DNA from: Winogradskyella sediminis
GTDB lineage: Bacteria > Bacteroidota > Bacteroidia > Flavobacteriales > Flavobacteriaceae
Assembly: GCF_003387355.1 (NCBI RefSeq)
Contig: NZ_QUNH01000001.1
Span: forward strand, 62,001-126,000
Direction of reading: 5' to 3'
DNA length: 64,000 bases
Under the pieces are notes generated by a model. The model saw nothing but the letters and a program-made list of their open reading frames with translations. It had not been told where the DNA came from and did no database searches. Numbering within the stretch: position 1 is the first letter of the stretch; every line of letters starts with the position of its first letter. The translations under genes and the position numbers were made by a program. This document shows, piece after piece, positions 9,197-19,196 of the stretch.

Positions 9197-10246
9197 TTAG
9201 ATGATTAACATGGCATCACCATAAGAATAGAATTTATACTTTTCTTTTACAGCTTCTTCATATGCTCTCTTAATAAAATCGTGACCAGCGAAAGCTGACG
9301 TCATCATTAATAATGTTGACTTTGGAGTATGAAAGTTAGTAATCATACAATTAGCAATACTAAAATCATAAGGAGGAAAAATAAACTTATTGGTCCATCC
9401 TTCAAATTCATTCAATCTTCCATTAGATGATACTGAGCTCTCAATAGTACGCATTGAAGTCGTACCTACTGCACAAACACGCTTCTTGTTTTCTATGGCT
9501 TCATTTACAGTATCAGCAGCTGTTTGTTTAATAATAATTTCTTCGCTATCCATTTTGTGTTTAGATAAATCTTCAACCTCAACAGGGTTAAAAGTCCCCA
9601 AACCAACATGTAAAGTGACTTCCGCCGTTTTAACTCCTTTTATTTCTAAACGTTTTAATAAATGCTTAGAAAAATGTAAACCAGCTGTTGGTGCCGCAAC
9701 AGCACCTTCATTCTTAGCATAAATTGTTTGGTAACGCTCTTCATCTTCTGGCTCCACCTCTCTATTGATATATTTAGGTAAAGGTGTTTCTCCAAGTTGT
9801 GTTAATTTTGTTCTAAAATCAGCATAAGAACCGTCGTATAAGAAACGTAACGTTCTACCTCTAGAAGTAGTGTTATCTATAACTTCTGCAACTAAGGTTT
9901 CATCGTCACCAAAATATAATTTATTACCTATTCTGATTTTACGAGCAGGATCAACCAATACATCCCAAAGACGTTGGTCTTGGTTTAACTCACGTAACAA
10001 AAACACTTCAATACGTGCGCCTGTTTTTTCTTTATTACCAAATAAACGCGCAGGAAACACTTTGGTATCATTCATTATCATCACATCACCTTCATCGAAA
10101 TAATCAATAATATCTTTAAATTGTTTGTGTTCAATAGTTTGTTCTGCTCTATTAAGCACCATCAATCTGGATTCATCTCTATGTTCTGCAGGATGTTCGG
10201 CTAATAATTCGTCTGGAAGCTCAAAATTAAAGTGTGATAATTTCAT
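9197..10246 (-). CDS. queA: S-adenosylmethionine:tRNA ribosyltransferase-isomerase QueA
   Basis: It transfers and isomerises the ribosyl part of SAM onto preQ1-modified tRNA, giving epoxyqueuosine. It is full length at 349 residues. Family motifs include [34 protein letters not shown], the central [26 protein letters not shown] and the late [15 protein letters not shown]. The gene is separated by a terminator from rlmN downstream and sits 72 bases from aroA upstream. No other queuosine gene is present in the window. Confidence 0.96.
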   Translation of the reverse strand: MKLSHFNFELPDELLAEHPAEHRDESRLMVLNRAEQTIEHKQFKDIIDYFDEGDVMIMNDTKVFPARLFGNKEKTGARIEVFLLRELNQDQRLWDVLVDPARKIRIGNKLYFGDDETLVAEVIDNTTSRGRTLRFLYDGSYADFRTKLTQLGETPLPKYINREVEPEDEERYQTIYAKNEGAVAAPTAGLHFSKHLLKRLEIKGVKTAEVTLHVGLGTFNPVEVEDLSKHKMDSEEIIIKQTAADTVNEAIENKKRVCAVGTTSMRTIESSVSSNGRLNEFEGWTNKFIFPPYDFSIANCMITNFHTPKSTLLMMTSAFAGHDFIKRAYEEAVKEKYKFYSYGDAMLII

Positions 10247-10317
10247 GTATGTAATTTATTTTTTTTGGAATTGCAAATATACAATCTCGAGATAGGCGTT
10301 GTCAAGTAAATATGGGT

Positions 10318-11544
10318 TTATTTTAAATTGAACCCAATGGCCTTAAAATCTTCCCAAAATTGAGGATAAGATTTACTCACCACGTCAGCATTCTCAATCA
10401 CCAATGGAACTTTTAATCCTAAAGGAGCAAAAGCCATAGCCATTCTGTGATCGTTATAAGTTGCGATTTTTACATCAGTATTGATTTTTGTTGAAGCCTT
10501 TACATATAATGACTGGTTAGTAATAAGTACTTCTGCACCTAATTTTTCTAATTCGGTTTTTAGAGCCACCAAACGGTCAGTTTCCTTAATTTTGAGCGTA
10601 TGTAAGCCTACCATAGTGCATTCTACACCTAGACCAAACGCTGTTACCGCAACAGTTTGTGCAATATCTGGAGCATTTTTTAGATCTAAATCAATACTTA
10701 AATTTAAATCACAATTAGCTGTTTTTTTTAACGTCATAGACTCTGCTTCAAACGAGGTGTACACTCCGAATTTTTCATAAATATCAGATAATACAGAATC
10801 TCCCTGTAAACTCTTTTCTTTGTATGACGAGATAGTAATTTCCGTACCTATATCACTTAGAGCTATGATGCTGTAAAAATATGACGCAGAGGACCAATCG
10901 GACTCAACAGTTACAGTCTGTGCTTTAACTTCTGTGACGTTAGGTTTTACGATAATAGTATTCCCCTCAAAGCTCGTTGTTATGCCTATATTATTGAGTA
11001 AGCTTAAAGTCATGTTGATATAAGGTACAGATGTAATTTTTCCTATTAACGTTAACTCTAATCCGTTTTGCAGTTTAGACGCAATTAATAATAACGCCGA
11101 AATATACTGACTGCTCACATTTGCTTCTAAGGCCACCTTAAAAGCTGTTAACGTTTTACCTTTTATTTGAAGTGGAGGAAAACCATCGTTTTCTAAATAG
11201 GTAATGTCTGCACCCAACGTTTCTAAAGCATCGACTAATATTTTAATCGGACGCTCTTTCATACGAGTAGACCCTGTTATTATTGTATCTCTACCTTGTT
11301 GAGTAGAAAAATATGCCGTTAGAAAACGCATTGCTGTACCAGCATGATGAATATCTATCAATTGTTCTTTGGATTCCAATGCTTTTTGCATTAAAACAGA
11401 ATCGTCTGAATTAGATATGTTATTAATACTGATTTGTGGGAACAAAGCCTGAAGCAACAATAAGCGATTAGACTCACTTTTTGATCCCGTAATTTGAATC
11501 TCCTGTCGATTATGCAATTTTGATTTTTGGATACTAATGTCCAT
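10318..11544 (-). CDS. aroA: 3-phosphoshikimate 1-carboxyvinyltransferase (EPSP synthase)
   Basis: It condenses shikimate 3-phosphate with phosphoenolpyruvate in the chorismate pathway. The 408-residue protein shows GSKSESNRLLLLQAL near the N-terminus, HAGTAMRFLTAYFST, GSTRMKERPI, and LKIKETDRLVAL plus YNDHRMAMAFA near the C-terminus, which are the active-site segments. It is about 6.5 kb from the phenylalanine/tyrosine operon and not co-transcribed with it. The N-terminus is shorter than in enterobacterial enzymes, as is common in Bacteroidota. Confidence 0.94.
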   Translation of the reverse strand: MDISIQKSKLHNRQEIQITGSKSESNRLLLLQALFPQISINNISNSDDSVLMQKALESKEQLIDIHHAGTAMRFLTAYFSTQQGRDTIITGSTRMKERPIKILVDALETLGADITYLENDGFPPLQIKGKTLTAFKVALEANVSSQYISALLLIASKLQNGLELTLIGKITSVPYINMTLSLLNNIGITTSFEGNTIIVKPNVTEVKAQTVTVESDWSSASYFYSIIALSDIGTEITISSYKEKSLQGDSVLSDIYEKFGVYTSFEAESMTLKKTANCDLNLSIDLDLKNAPDIAQTVAVTAFGLGVECTMVGLHTLKIKETDRLVALKTELEKLGAEVLITNQSLYVKASTKINTDVKIATYNDHRMAMAFAPLGLKVPLVIENADVVSKSYPQFWEDFKAIGFNLK

Positions 11545-11575
11545 AACGATGCTTAAAATAAAATGAATGACAAAT

Positions 11576-11902
11576 CTACTTTAATTTATCATTACTATGG
11601 TGTCTGTTATGATCTCGTTTGGTTTTTTTATCCATCTTTTTATCAAATGCAGCTTGTAAGTCTATACCTGTTTGATTAGCCAAACACAATACAACAAACA
11701 TCACATCAGAAAGCTCTTCACCCAAATCTTTATCTTTATCACTCTCTTTTTCGCTTTGCTCTCCGTAACGTCTGGCAATAATTCTGGCCACCTCCCCTAC
11801 TTCTTCGGTTAATTGAGCCATGTTTGTAAGTTCATTAAAATACCGTACTCCATGTTCTTTAATCCAATCATCAACTTCCTTCTGCGCGTTTTTAATATTC
11901 AT
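11576..11902 (-). CDS. MazG-like nucleotide pyrophosphohydrolase
   Basis: A 108-residue all-alpha protein of the MazG/dUTPase superfamily. The metal-binding signature is complete: EEVGEVARII in the first helix pair and EELSDVMFVVL in the second (E-x2-E, then E-x2-D). Such enzymes hydrolyse NTPs or aberrant dNTPs to monophosphates. The Lys/His-rich C-terminus is variable in the family. It lies between aroA and a DUF3857 protein, 2 bases from the latter, which suggests co-transcription. The true substrate is not evident. Confidence 0.88.
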   Translation of the reverse strand: MNIKNAQKEVDDWIKEHGVRYFNELTNMAQLTEEVGEVARIIARRYGEQSEKESDKDKDLGEELSDVMFVVLCLANQTGIDLQAAFDKKMDKKTKRDHNRHHSNDKLK

Positions 11903-11904
11903 TT

Positions 11905-13857
11905 TTACACTTTTGTTAATACGATTTGTTCTGCTTGCTTTTCTACAATTCTACTGTAGAATGCTTTAAACGCTTTGTAATCTTCTGGCAAAATTAATGG
12001 ATTCTCAATATCTAATTGAGCTTTTAGCTGTAAATAATTTCCATTTTGTTGTACCAAATAGGTAAATGTTACGCTAGAATTCTTAAATTCTAATCCTTCA
12101 GACTTAGGTAACGACTCTACTGTATAACCTTCTGGCAACATTATATTCACCATATATTTATCGGTGTAAGGAATTACAAAATCTATTGGATACTCACGTT
12201 CTTCTAGTTTAAAAGGGTTTTCTTTGATTCCTAAAAATAGTAATGGAGAAAAATAGAGTTTATCACCTACTTCATCAATTCCATCAGATAATTCATATTG
12301 GTAACTTACTTTTATAGGTTGTGTAATATCATCTGTGTTCTCAACATTTAATTCACTAATTTCAATATCACCTTTATCTTTTTCAAGAGATTTAATATGA
12401 TCCTCGGTCGTTAAAACTGCATATCTATTTCTATGAGAATAAGCCACATAATCTGTAAGATGTTGTGCTACTTTTCCGGAAACAGAAAAATCGTCGTTAA
12501 TAGCAACATTAAGCATAGAAGACTCTACTGATTTTTTCTTTGGCTGAATAGGAATCCATCGCGAAGTTTTATTATCTTCAAGTAATCTCCCTTGCCAATT
12601 TAACACACGGTGTGGTAATACGTTGTTAGTACTATACTCTTCAGTAGCATCTATTAACAAGTATGCATCTCCTTTTTGAACACTACAGATGACATAATTA
12701 AATCCTTCGCGTGTTGGAAAAAGTGGAATCCCATTATTTCTTGTGCTTACTAATACTGGGTTTGCATTTACACCCTGAGAACGTAGCATGGAAACCAACA
12801 TTAAATTAATATCGGCGTCATTTCCTTCTCCATCTTTATATGCGTTTCTAATTCCTTTTTGAGCATATTTACCATATCCACCATTCCATTTCACTTTAGA
12901 TTTTACCAACTTTTCTGCAGCAAAGGCTTTTTCAAAATCATCTTCAAGACCTACCATTGCAGCTTCTAAATCATCTTTATAAATACTAAATCTCGATAAT
13001 TGTCCACCAAAATTATCACTATCATAAATGGTTTTTGATACGGCTTCCCAAGTCGTTGAATAAGTCTTATTAACAGATTTCATGTTATTTAATGTCGCTG
13101 TTAACTCCATAGCCATTTTACTTCTGTAATTATTGACACTACCTGCATAAGCCTCTGATCTAATGGCAGGTATATTTTCTTCGTTAATCCTAAGTATATT
13201 AATCTTATAATTGAACGGTGTTCTAATATTTATATACGTTTCATTGATTATTGGCATAAACTTGGCTCTAAAATTAGGCTGTTTATTGTAAACGTAATAC
13301 TCTGGTGTTGCAACTCTTACATATAGCTTATTGATTGGCACACTAAATTGAAAAATAATGTCATCAATATTAATACTTGGTGAAGTAACAGTATATTGAT
13401 ATTCTATGACGGTCCCTTCCTTAACATTAGGTAGAGTAAACGAATTAATTTTTGTGAATTCACTATAATCTTCTTCAAATTTACCATCACTTTTCAGCTT
13501 ATCTTTTTGAATTTTTCCATCTTCAAGATTATAAGAGAAAGCTTTTAAACCTTTTACCTTCTCTTTTTGTCCTGTTCCTTGGTACAAAAAGATTTTTTTA
13601 GTAGCCCAATCGAAACCATCTTTGTTATATATTTTAATGCGTTGATGCACTTTGCGCTGTTGTATAAATCCTTCATTTGAAGAGAAAAAGAAACTTATAT
13701 CTTCATTACGATATAATATCGCTGCGGAAGTAGCCGAATCTTTAGGATGATATTTTTCTTGAAGTTCGGCTTTTGAAATTTTACCGAAATCATAATCTTG
13801 AGCACTTAGAACATTAAAACATAAGGCTATGAAGAGTGTAAATAGTAGATTTTTCAT
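11905..13857 (-). CDS. secreted DUF3857 / transglutaminase-like protein, catalytic residues apparently lost
   Basis: The signal peptide (ending FNVLSAQ) is followed by a DUF3857 domain (about 30-240), a transglutaminase-like core (about 270-430) and a C-terminal beta domain. In the core, the segment that should read G-D/N-C-K is GNDADINLM near residue 345, so the nucleophilic Cys is absent. The catalytic His position reads FNYVIC instead of an NH pair. It is therefore probably a non-enzymatic paralog of the next gene. The pair lies head to tail with 38 bases between and shares overall layout, which suggests an old tandem duplication. Its function is unknown. Confidence 0.85.
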   Translation of the reverse strand: MKNLLFTLFIALCFNVLSAQDYDFGKISKAELQEKYHPKDSATSAAILYRNEDISFFFSSNEGFIQQRKVHQRIKIYNKDGFDWATKKIFLYQGTGQKEKVKGLKAFSYNLEDGKIQKDKLKSDGKFEEDYSEFTKINSFTLPNVKEGTVIEYQYTVTSPSINIDDIIFQFSVPINKLYVRVATPEYYVYNKQPNFRAKFMPIINETYINIRTPFNYKINILRINEENIPAIRSEAYAGSVNNYRSKMAMELTATLNNMKSVNKTYSTTWEAVSKTIYDSDNFGGQLSRFSIYKDDLEAAMVGLEDDFEKAFAAEKLVKSKVKWNGGYGKYAQKGIRNAYKDGEGNDADINLMLVSMLRSQGVNANPVLVSTRNNGIPLFPTREGFNYVICSVQKGDAYLLIDATEEYSTNNVLPHRVLNWQGRLLEDNKTSRWIPIQPKKKSVESSMLNVAINDDFSVSGKVAQHLTDYVAYSHRNRYAVLTTEDHIKSLEKDKGDIEISELNVENTDDITQPIKVSYQYELSDGIDEVGDKLYFSPLLFLGIKENPFKLEEREYPIDFVIPYTDKYMVNIMLPEGYTVESLPKSEGLEFKNSSVTFTYLVQQNGNYLQLKAQLDIENPLILPEDYKAFKAFYSRIVEKQAEQIVLTKV

Positions 13858-13895
13858 TAAATATATGATTATTATTTGTTAGGTTATATAGTTTA

Positions 13896-15809
13896 TTAGG
13901 CTTTAATTAATACAATTTTACTCTTATCGTTCTTTACAATTTGCTTTCTAAAGTCTCTAAATGCTTTATAATCTTCCTTTGCGTAGTTACCCTTAAGCAA
14001 TATATACGTGCGAGTGTATTTTAACTTATTATTCTCTAAGGTTTCTATCTTAAAACTATAGGTACCAAATTGCGATTTAATTTCTTTAGCATCCGTCATA
14101 GCTTCAACCTTTAAACCTAGAGGTAATTGTATGATAAACTCATCGGTATCTTTGAAGGAACGGTCTATTTTAAATTCTAATTTACGATCAATATATCTTG
14201 AAGGAATTGTAGTTACACGATTAAACATATTAGGTTGAAAAATGAGTCTATCTCCACTTTTTGAAGCGTAATTAGTTGCCGATAATTTTACATTTTCGCT
14301 AAGTATAACTGTGTCTTTATCATTAACAATATCTATATTTTCAATGGTAATATTGTTAATATTGTCCCAGTAGTTTTTGTAATAATTATGCTGGTCGCGT
14401 TCTGTTTTATTTTCAATACCCTCATGGAGACTGTATTGAAAACCTGTAGTTTTAACATTCACATCTGCTGTAAAGCCTCCTGCGTCATCCATAATAATAT
14501 TGGCAATTGTGTTTTGTACACTTTCATCGGCTTCATATCTTTTGGTTCTTACGATCTCTCCACCTTCTGGCTTTACTAATAATACCACTCTATCATCCGT
14601 GAAGCCTGCTGAAAACCCAAAAGGATTGGTTTGACTAGTACATTCTAAAAATATGTTTTCACCATCATTAGGAACACATAAAATGGCGTGATTACCTTGT
14701 GCCGATGAAAATTCATCATCTATATCTAATATACTTCTACCTCCATATACCAGTGTATAATACGATGGCACATCTACAGCTTCTAACAATGCCTTGGTAT
14801 AATTTGTTAAACCTTTACAGTCTCCGTAACCAAGAGTATTAACATCGTCTGCTAACATAGGTTTCCAGCCTCCAATACCAATTTGAACACTAATATAACG
14901 GGTTTTATCTTGCATGTATTTGTAAACAATTTTTGCTCGTTCAATCTTGTCTTCTACACCTTCTGTTAATGCCTTAACATCATCGATAGCTGATTGAGGT
15001 AATATATCTGTACCTGTAAGCAACTCACCATACACCCATTTTCCAAAATCTTTCCAATTTGTATTCACACCTTCTACACCATTCATATTAAATTTAGTTA
15101 GTGCTGGCTTAACATTGGGTGTAAAGGTGACCAAAGAAGGGCTATAGGACTCATAATTAACACCTGGCAAATTTTTAATTGTAAAATGATTTTCTGAAAC
15201 TTCAACCACTTGATTATTATCAATATTCTCTTTTTTTATTTTTAAAGGAATTCCTGAATGATTTTCAATTTTATATTCCGCATGTTCAATTCCTAAGAAA
15301 TACCCAGTTACAGGTCTCCACTGAGGGATAAAAGCAGTAGTGTTATGGCGCACTTCTGAAATAAATTCTATGGTATACGGATAACTTATAGGAGTATAAT
15401 CGTAATATTTAATACGACTATCAGAATACAAGGTTCCACCACTTACGGCACTATTATCAGTAAAATCATTTTTCTTGATTTTTCTTATTTCGTTACCTGC
15501 ACTGTCGTAGATTCTAGCTTCAATAGTCTTTATACTAGAATTATCACTATAAAACTCTAAGGAGTTTGCATGTTTATCTCCGTACTTATTATAAATACTA
15601 ACAATACGTTTAGTATGCACCACCATATCATCAATAGCATTAATTTCGATCCTTTGGTTATCATATCTAACTATAGCATTTACTTTAGTCATTAAATCTT
15701 GTGGAGCCAGTAATGCAATGTAGTTATCTGGTGTTTGCGAAAAGCTGAAAATTGATAAAAAAAACAAACAAGAAAAAATGTTGACTTTTCTAGATAAAGG
15801 ACTAACCAT
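13896..15809 (-). CDS. secreted DUF3857 / transglutaminase-like protein
   Basis: The 637-residue protein has an N-terminal signal (hydrophobic stretch ending FSFSQ) and a DUF3857 domain over about 40-250. Its transglutaminase-like core is intact: GYGDCKGLTNYTKALL with the Cys near residue 330, GNHAILCVP with the His, and an acidic residue in FLECTSQ. A beta-rich C-terminal domain follows. Family members are periplasmic or surface-exposed, and the substrate is unknown. The paralog downstream lacks the same catalytic residues. Together they may form one complex, which is my inference from the tandem arrangement. Confidence 0.88.
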   Translation of the reverse strand: MVSPLSRKVNIFSCLFFLSIFSFSQTPDNYIALLAPQDLMTKVNAIVRYDNQRIEINAIDDMVVHTKRIVSIYNKYGDKHANSLEFYSDNSSIKTIEARIYDSAGNEIRKIKKNDFTDNSAVSGGTLYSDSRIKYYDYTPISYPYTIEFISEVRHNTTAFIPQWRPVTGYFLGIEHAEYKIENHSGIPLKIKKENIDNNQVVEVSENHFTIKNLPGVNYESYSPSLVTFTPNVKPALTKFNMNGVEGVNTNWKDFGKWVYGELLTGTDILPQSAIDDVKALTEGVEDKIERAKIVYKYMQDKTRYISVQIGIGGWKPMLADDVNTLGYGDCKGLTNYTKALLEAVDVPSYYTLVYGGRSILDIDDEFSSAQGNHAILCVPNDGENIFLECTSQTNPFGFSAGFTDDRVVLLVKPEGGEIVRTKRYEADESVQNTIANIIMDDAGGFTADVNVKTTGFQYSLHEGIENKTERDQHNYYKNYWDNINNITIENIDIVNDKDTVILSENVKLSATNYASKSGDRLIFQPNMFNRVTTIPSRYIDRKLEFKIDRSFKDTDEFIIQLPLGLKVEAMTDAKEIKSQFGTYSFKIETLENNKLKYTRTYILLKGNYAKEDYKAFRDFRKQIVKNDKSKIVLIKA

Positions 15810-16023
15810 GAGATAGTTTTAAGGTGTTAAGGTCATCCAATATATGAAGGAAAATTAATACACTAAAACTTTTCTTTAACTTTTTTTTCACATATTATAA
15901 CTCCTCAATATTCATAATACATACAACTATAAAGAGTTTCTAAATTTTATTCATTCTAGATAAGAGGTGAAATTTTAGTCTAATAAAATGAGAACAATAA
16001 TTGCCAATTTTTAAATATAATTT

Positions 16024-16476
16024 TTATGCTCTCTGCTTAGAATCTATTATTATAGTAACAGGACCGTCGTTAACCAAATGAACTTTCATATCTGCTCCAA
16101 ATTCTCCAGTTTGGATGGATTTACCTAGACCATTTTGAAGTGTTTTTATAAACTCATTATACAACGGGATAGCAATATCTGGTTTGGCTGCTTTAATATA
16201 ACTTGGGCGATTTCCTTTTTTAGTGCTTGCATGAAGTGTGAATTGACTCACTAATATAACATCTCCATCAATAGCTTTTAAAGATCTGTTCATTAAACCA
16301 TTGTCATCTGGGAAAATTCGAAGATTGCCTATTTTATTACAAAGCCATGAAATATCTTCTTGGTTATCTTCATTTTCTATACCTAATAAAATTAAAAGTC
16401 CTTTATTAATTTTCGCGACAACTTCCTTATTAATAATTACTGAAGCTTCGGAAACTCTTTGTATTACTAATCTCAT
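16024..16476 (-). CDS. dtd: D-aminoacyl-tRNA deacylase
   Basis: It removes D-amino acids wrongly attached to tRNA, and also glycine from tRNA-Ala. The 150-residue length is standard. The two family signatures are visible: SQFTLHAS (with the catalytic region near residue 78) and NDGPVTIII near the C-terminus, which carries the Gly-cisPro-type motif that excludes L-amino acids. It lies 45 bases downstream of rsgA on the same strand, so the two may be co-transcribed. Confidence 0.95.
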   Translation of the reverse strand: MRLVIQRVSEASVIINKEVVAKINKGLLILLGIENEDNQEDISWLCNKIGNLRIFPDDNGLMNRSLKAIDGDVILVSQFTLHASTKKGNRPSYIKAAKPDIAIPLYNEFIKTLQNGLGKSIQTGEFGADMKVHLVNDGPVTIIIDSKQRA

Positions 16477-16521
16477 AATTATACCACTTAATTCAACTCT
16501 ATCAAGACGACCACCTCTAAA

Positions 16522-17475
16522 TTATTGTATCTCGTCCCAATTATCGGTTCTGTAATGTTCATCTTCCCCTTCTAAAATTTGCAAGTAACTTTTATATCTC
16601 GAGTAAGAAATCTCATTGGCCTCTAAAGCCTCTTTTACAGCACACTTTGGTTCTTTAATGTGAATACAGTTGTTAAATTTACAGTCTTGCTTTAACGCAA
16701 AAAACTCTGGAAAATAATCACCAACTTCTTCTTTTTCCATATCAACCACTCCAAACCCCTTAATACCAGGTGTATCAATAATAACAGCATCGAAACTTAA
16801 GTCAAACATTTCTGCAAATGTAGTGGTATGTTGCCCTTGACTATGTTGTGTGGATATGGCTTTTGTTTTTAAATCTAATGATGGTTCAATAGCATTTACT
16901 AGAGTAGATTTACCAACACCTGAATGGCCTGCAAACATGCTCACTTTACCTTCCATCAATGCCTTTACTTTATCAATATTTTTTCCTGTGGTCGCAGAAA
17001 TACCGATACATTCGTACCCAATATCTCTATATATACTTGCTAAGTATTTAACCTCTAACAAAGTATCTTCACTATATGTATCAACTTTATTAAACAGTAA
17101 AATTGTTTTTATAGAATATGCTTCTGCGGTAACTAAAAAGCGATCTATAAATGTGGTAAATGTTGGAGGGTTATCTATAGTTACCAATAAAAATACTTGA
17201 TCGATATTAGACGCAATAATATGCGTTTGCTTAGATAGGTTTACCGACTTACGAACAATATAATTAGTTCGCTCTTCAATTCGTGTAATTACTCCTGTGT
17301 CTGTATTATTCTTGGTTTCTAATTCAAACTCTACTTTATCGCCAACAGCAATTGGGTTGGTACTTTTAATACCATCCAGTCTAAAACGGCCTTTAATTCT
17401 ACACTCATAGAATTTACCATTTAAGGTTTTTACAGTGTACCAACTGCCCGTAGATTTATATACTGTTCCTGTCAT
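16522..17475 (-). CDS. rsgA: small-ribosomal-subunit biogenesis GTPase RsgA
   Basis: A circularly permuted GTPase that acts late in 30S maturation. The order is diagnostic: an OB-fold (about 1-70), then G4 FNKVD, then G1 GHSGVGKST and G3 DTPGIKGFG, then a zinc-binding C-terminus (CKFNNCIHIKEPKC). The 317-residue length is typical. It is divergent from the small secreted protein at 17560 and lies upstream of dtd. Confidence 0.96.
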   Translation of the reverse strand: MTGTVYKSTGSWYTVKTLNGKFYECRIKGRFRLDGIKSTNPIAVGDKVEFELETKNNTDTGVITRIEERTNYIVRKSVNLSKQTHIIASNIDQVFLLVTIDNPPTFTTFIDRFLVTAEAYSIKTILLFNKVDTYSEDTLLEVKYLASIYRDIGYECIGISATTGKNIDKVKALMEGKVSMFAGHSGVGKSTLVNAIEPSLDLKTKAISTQHSQGQHTTTFAEMFDLSFDAVIIDTPGIKGFGVVDMEKEEVGDYFPEFFALKQDCKFNNCIHIKEPKCAVKEALEANEISYSRYKSYLQILEGEDEHYRTDNWDEIQ

Positions 17476-17559
17476 TAAGAATATTTAAACAATAACAAAG
17501 GAAAACATTTTATACCAAAAATCATTATTTTGCGACCTTAATCAAACAATTTACTTATT

Positions 17560-18039
17560 ATGAAAAAAAATTTATTATTTATCGGGTTACTTGTTGGTGG
17601 CTTAATTTCGTTTTCATTTGTTAATGGAGACAAACCTACTGCTCAAGTTGAGTATAAGGTTGTAACTGTTGTAGAATCTATTGTACCAAATGGGTTTGGA
17701 CGCTCTAGAATGATTTCAGCAAACGAAACAAAAGACTATAGAGACTTTACGACAACTAGATCTGACGATAAAGATAAAGATGAAAAAAATAAATCTAAAA
17801 GAGACGAAATTAGAGTAAAAGACTACGAAGAGACTAAACTTTTAAATTTTTATAATTTAGGTGGTATCCGTTTTCAAAATATTGCTGCTAACGATGCGGT
17901 AATGACCTCTAAAGTTAATGCAATGATTGCAGAAGGCTGGGAGTTAGCTTTTATTAATACAGGAGTTGAAAGTGAAGGCGGAAAAGGTGATGGCAAAGGC
18001 ATTTTTATTACCCGTTATACATTTAAGAGATCGCTTTAA
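17560..18039 (+). CDS. small secreted protein of unknown function
   Basis: 159 residues with an N-terminal signal or membrane segment (LLFIGLLVGGLISFSFV). A strongly charged stretch around residues 68-85 (DDKDKDEKNKSKRDE) is followed by a compact domain ending FITRYTFKRS. A phrase like MIAEGWELAFINTG recalls small proteins with DUF4177-type domains, but I cannot assign it firmly. It is a single gene, divergent from rsgA, with a TATTTTG promoter-like box about 28 bases ahead and a strong terminator behind. Confidence 0.7.
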   Translation: MKKNLLFIGLLVGGLISFSFVNGDKPTAQVEYKVVTVVESIVPNGFGRSRMISANETKDYRDFTTTRSDDKDKDEKNKSKRDEIRVKDYEETKLLNFYNLGGIRFQNIAANDAVMTSKVNAMIAEGWELAFINTGVESEGGKGDGKGIFITRYTFKRSL

Positions 18040-18060
18040 TTTTGGCAATACACTAAAATA

Positions 18061-18089
18061 AAAAAGGCTCGCAAATTGCGAGCCTTTTT
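18061..18089. terminator. bidirectional intrinsic terminator
   Basis: AAAAAGGCTCGCAA / TTGCGAGCCTTTTT forms a near-perfect stem between the small secreted protein and the converging end of the DAHP synthase operon. It probably ends both transcripts. Confidence 0.88.
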
Positions 18090-18092
18090 ATT

Positions 18093-19175
18093 TTAACCGT
18101 TTATAACCTTTTCTTGATGTACAATTGATTCTTGATGAATCGCTTTAAACATTCTTAAAATAAATTCTTCACTCAGTCCTCTTTCATCTCCTTCTAAAAC
18201 CATTTTTCCTAAAATCTCGTTCCAACGTTTACTTTGTAGTACAGCAACATTCTTTTGCTTTTTAAGCGCACCAATGCCATCTGCAACCTTCATACGTTTA
18301 CCTAACAACTCAATAATTTGATTATCTACAACATCTATTTGAGCTCTTAAATTATTAAGTTCGGAATTGTATTCAGCCTCAGGATCTGATTCTTTTCTAA
18401 TTTTTAAGTCTTTCATAATTTGAACAAGACTACTTGGTGTTACCTGCTGTGCAGCATCACTCCAAGCGTTTTCAGGATCGAAATGTGTTTCAATCATTAA
18501 GCCATCAAAATTAAGATCTAGAGCGGTCTGAGAAACTTCTAAAATCATATCTCTATTTCCTGTGATGTGAGAAGGATCATTTATTAATGGTAAATCTGGA
18601 AATCTATTCTGAAATTCTATAGCCAATTGCCATTCTGGAATATTTCTATATTTAGACTTTTCATACGTTGAAAAACCTCTATGTATAGCACCCAAATTTT
18701 TAATTCCGGCAGAGTACAATCTTTCAATACCACCTAACCATAAGGATAAATCTGGATTTACTGGATTTTTAACTAACACAATTTTATCAGTTCCTTCTAA
18801 AGCGTCTGCAATCTCCTGCATTATAAATGGGCTTACTGTAGAACGTGCTCCAATCCACAATAAATCTACATCATATTCTAAAGCCAATTTAACATGCGCT
18901 GCATTGGCAACTTCGGTACAGGTTTTCATTCCTGTTTCTTCTTTTACTTTTTGCAACCATTTTAGACCTAGAGCTCCTACTCCTTCAAAATTTCCTGGTC
19001 GTGTTCTTGGTTTCCAAATACCTGCTCTATAGTAATTAACGTCTGTATCTTTAAGCTCGTGTGCTATTTTTAAGACTTGTTCTTCGGTTTCTGCACTGCA
19101 AGGACCTGCAATTACTAATGGATGATCTAAATTCATATCATCCAACCACGTTCTCATTTCTTTCTTGTTTTCCAT
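18093..19175 (-). CDS. fused DAHP synthase - chorismate mutase (type II AroQ)
   Basis: The N-terminal part (about 1-260) is a 3-deoxy-7-phosphoheptulonate synthase of the KDO8P-synthase-like type: PLVIAGPCSAETEEQ, YRAGIWKPRTRPGNFEG, VLVKNPVNPDLSLW, LINDPSHITGNRDM. The C-terminal 90 residues are an AroQ chorismate mutase helical domain (LNNLRAQIDVVDNQIIELLG, FKAIHQESI). One polypeptide thus catalyses the first step of the shikimate pathway and the first step towards Phe/Tyr. Fused mutase domains in this family usually allow feedback control by prephenate or chorismate. It is the last gene of the attenuated operon starting with pheA. Confidence 0.95.
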   Translation of the reverse strand: MENKKEMRTWLDDMNLDHPLVIAGPCSAETEEQVLKIAHELKDTDVNYYRAGIWKPRTRPGNFEGVGALGLKWLQKVKEETGMKTCTEVANAAHVKLALEYDVDLLWIGARSTVSPFIMQEIADALEGTDKIVLVKNPVNPDLSLWLGGIERLYSAGIKNLGAIHRGFSTYEKSKYRNIPEWQLAIEFQNRFPDLPLINDPSHITGNRDMILEVSQTALDLNFDGLMIETHFDPENAWSDAAQQVTPSSLVQIMKDLKIRKESDPEAEYNSELNNLRAQIDVVDNQIIELLGKRMKVADGIGALKKQKNVAVLQSKRWNEILGKMVLEGDERGLSEEFILRMFKAIHQESIVHQEKVING

Positions 19176-19196
19176 TTTTATTTTTATTCTTAATTA

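Noticed and set aside
9390-9722. Open frame of 110 codons on the plus strand opposite queA
   Set aside because: It lies entirely within a conserved gene, has no recognisable domain, and its composition follows the reverse complement of queA.
16850-17200. Open frame of 116 codons opposite rsgA
   Set aside because: Antisense shadow of the GTPase core; no promoter or family match.
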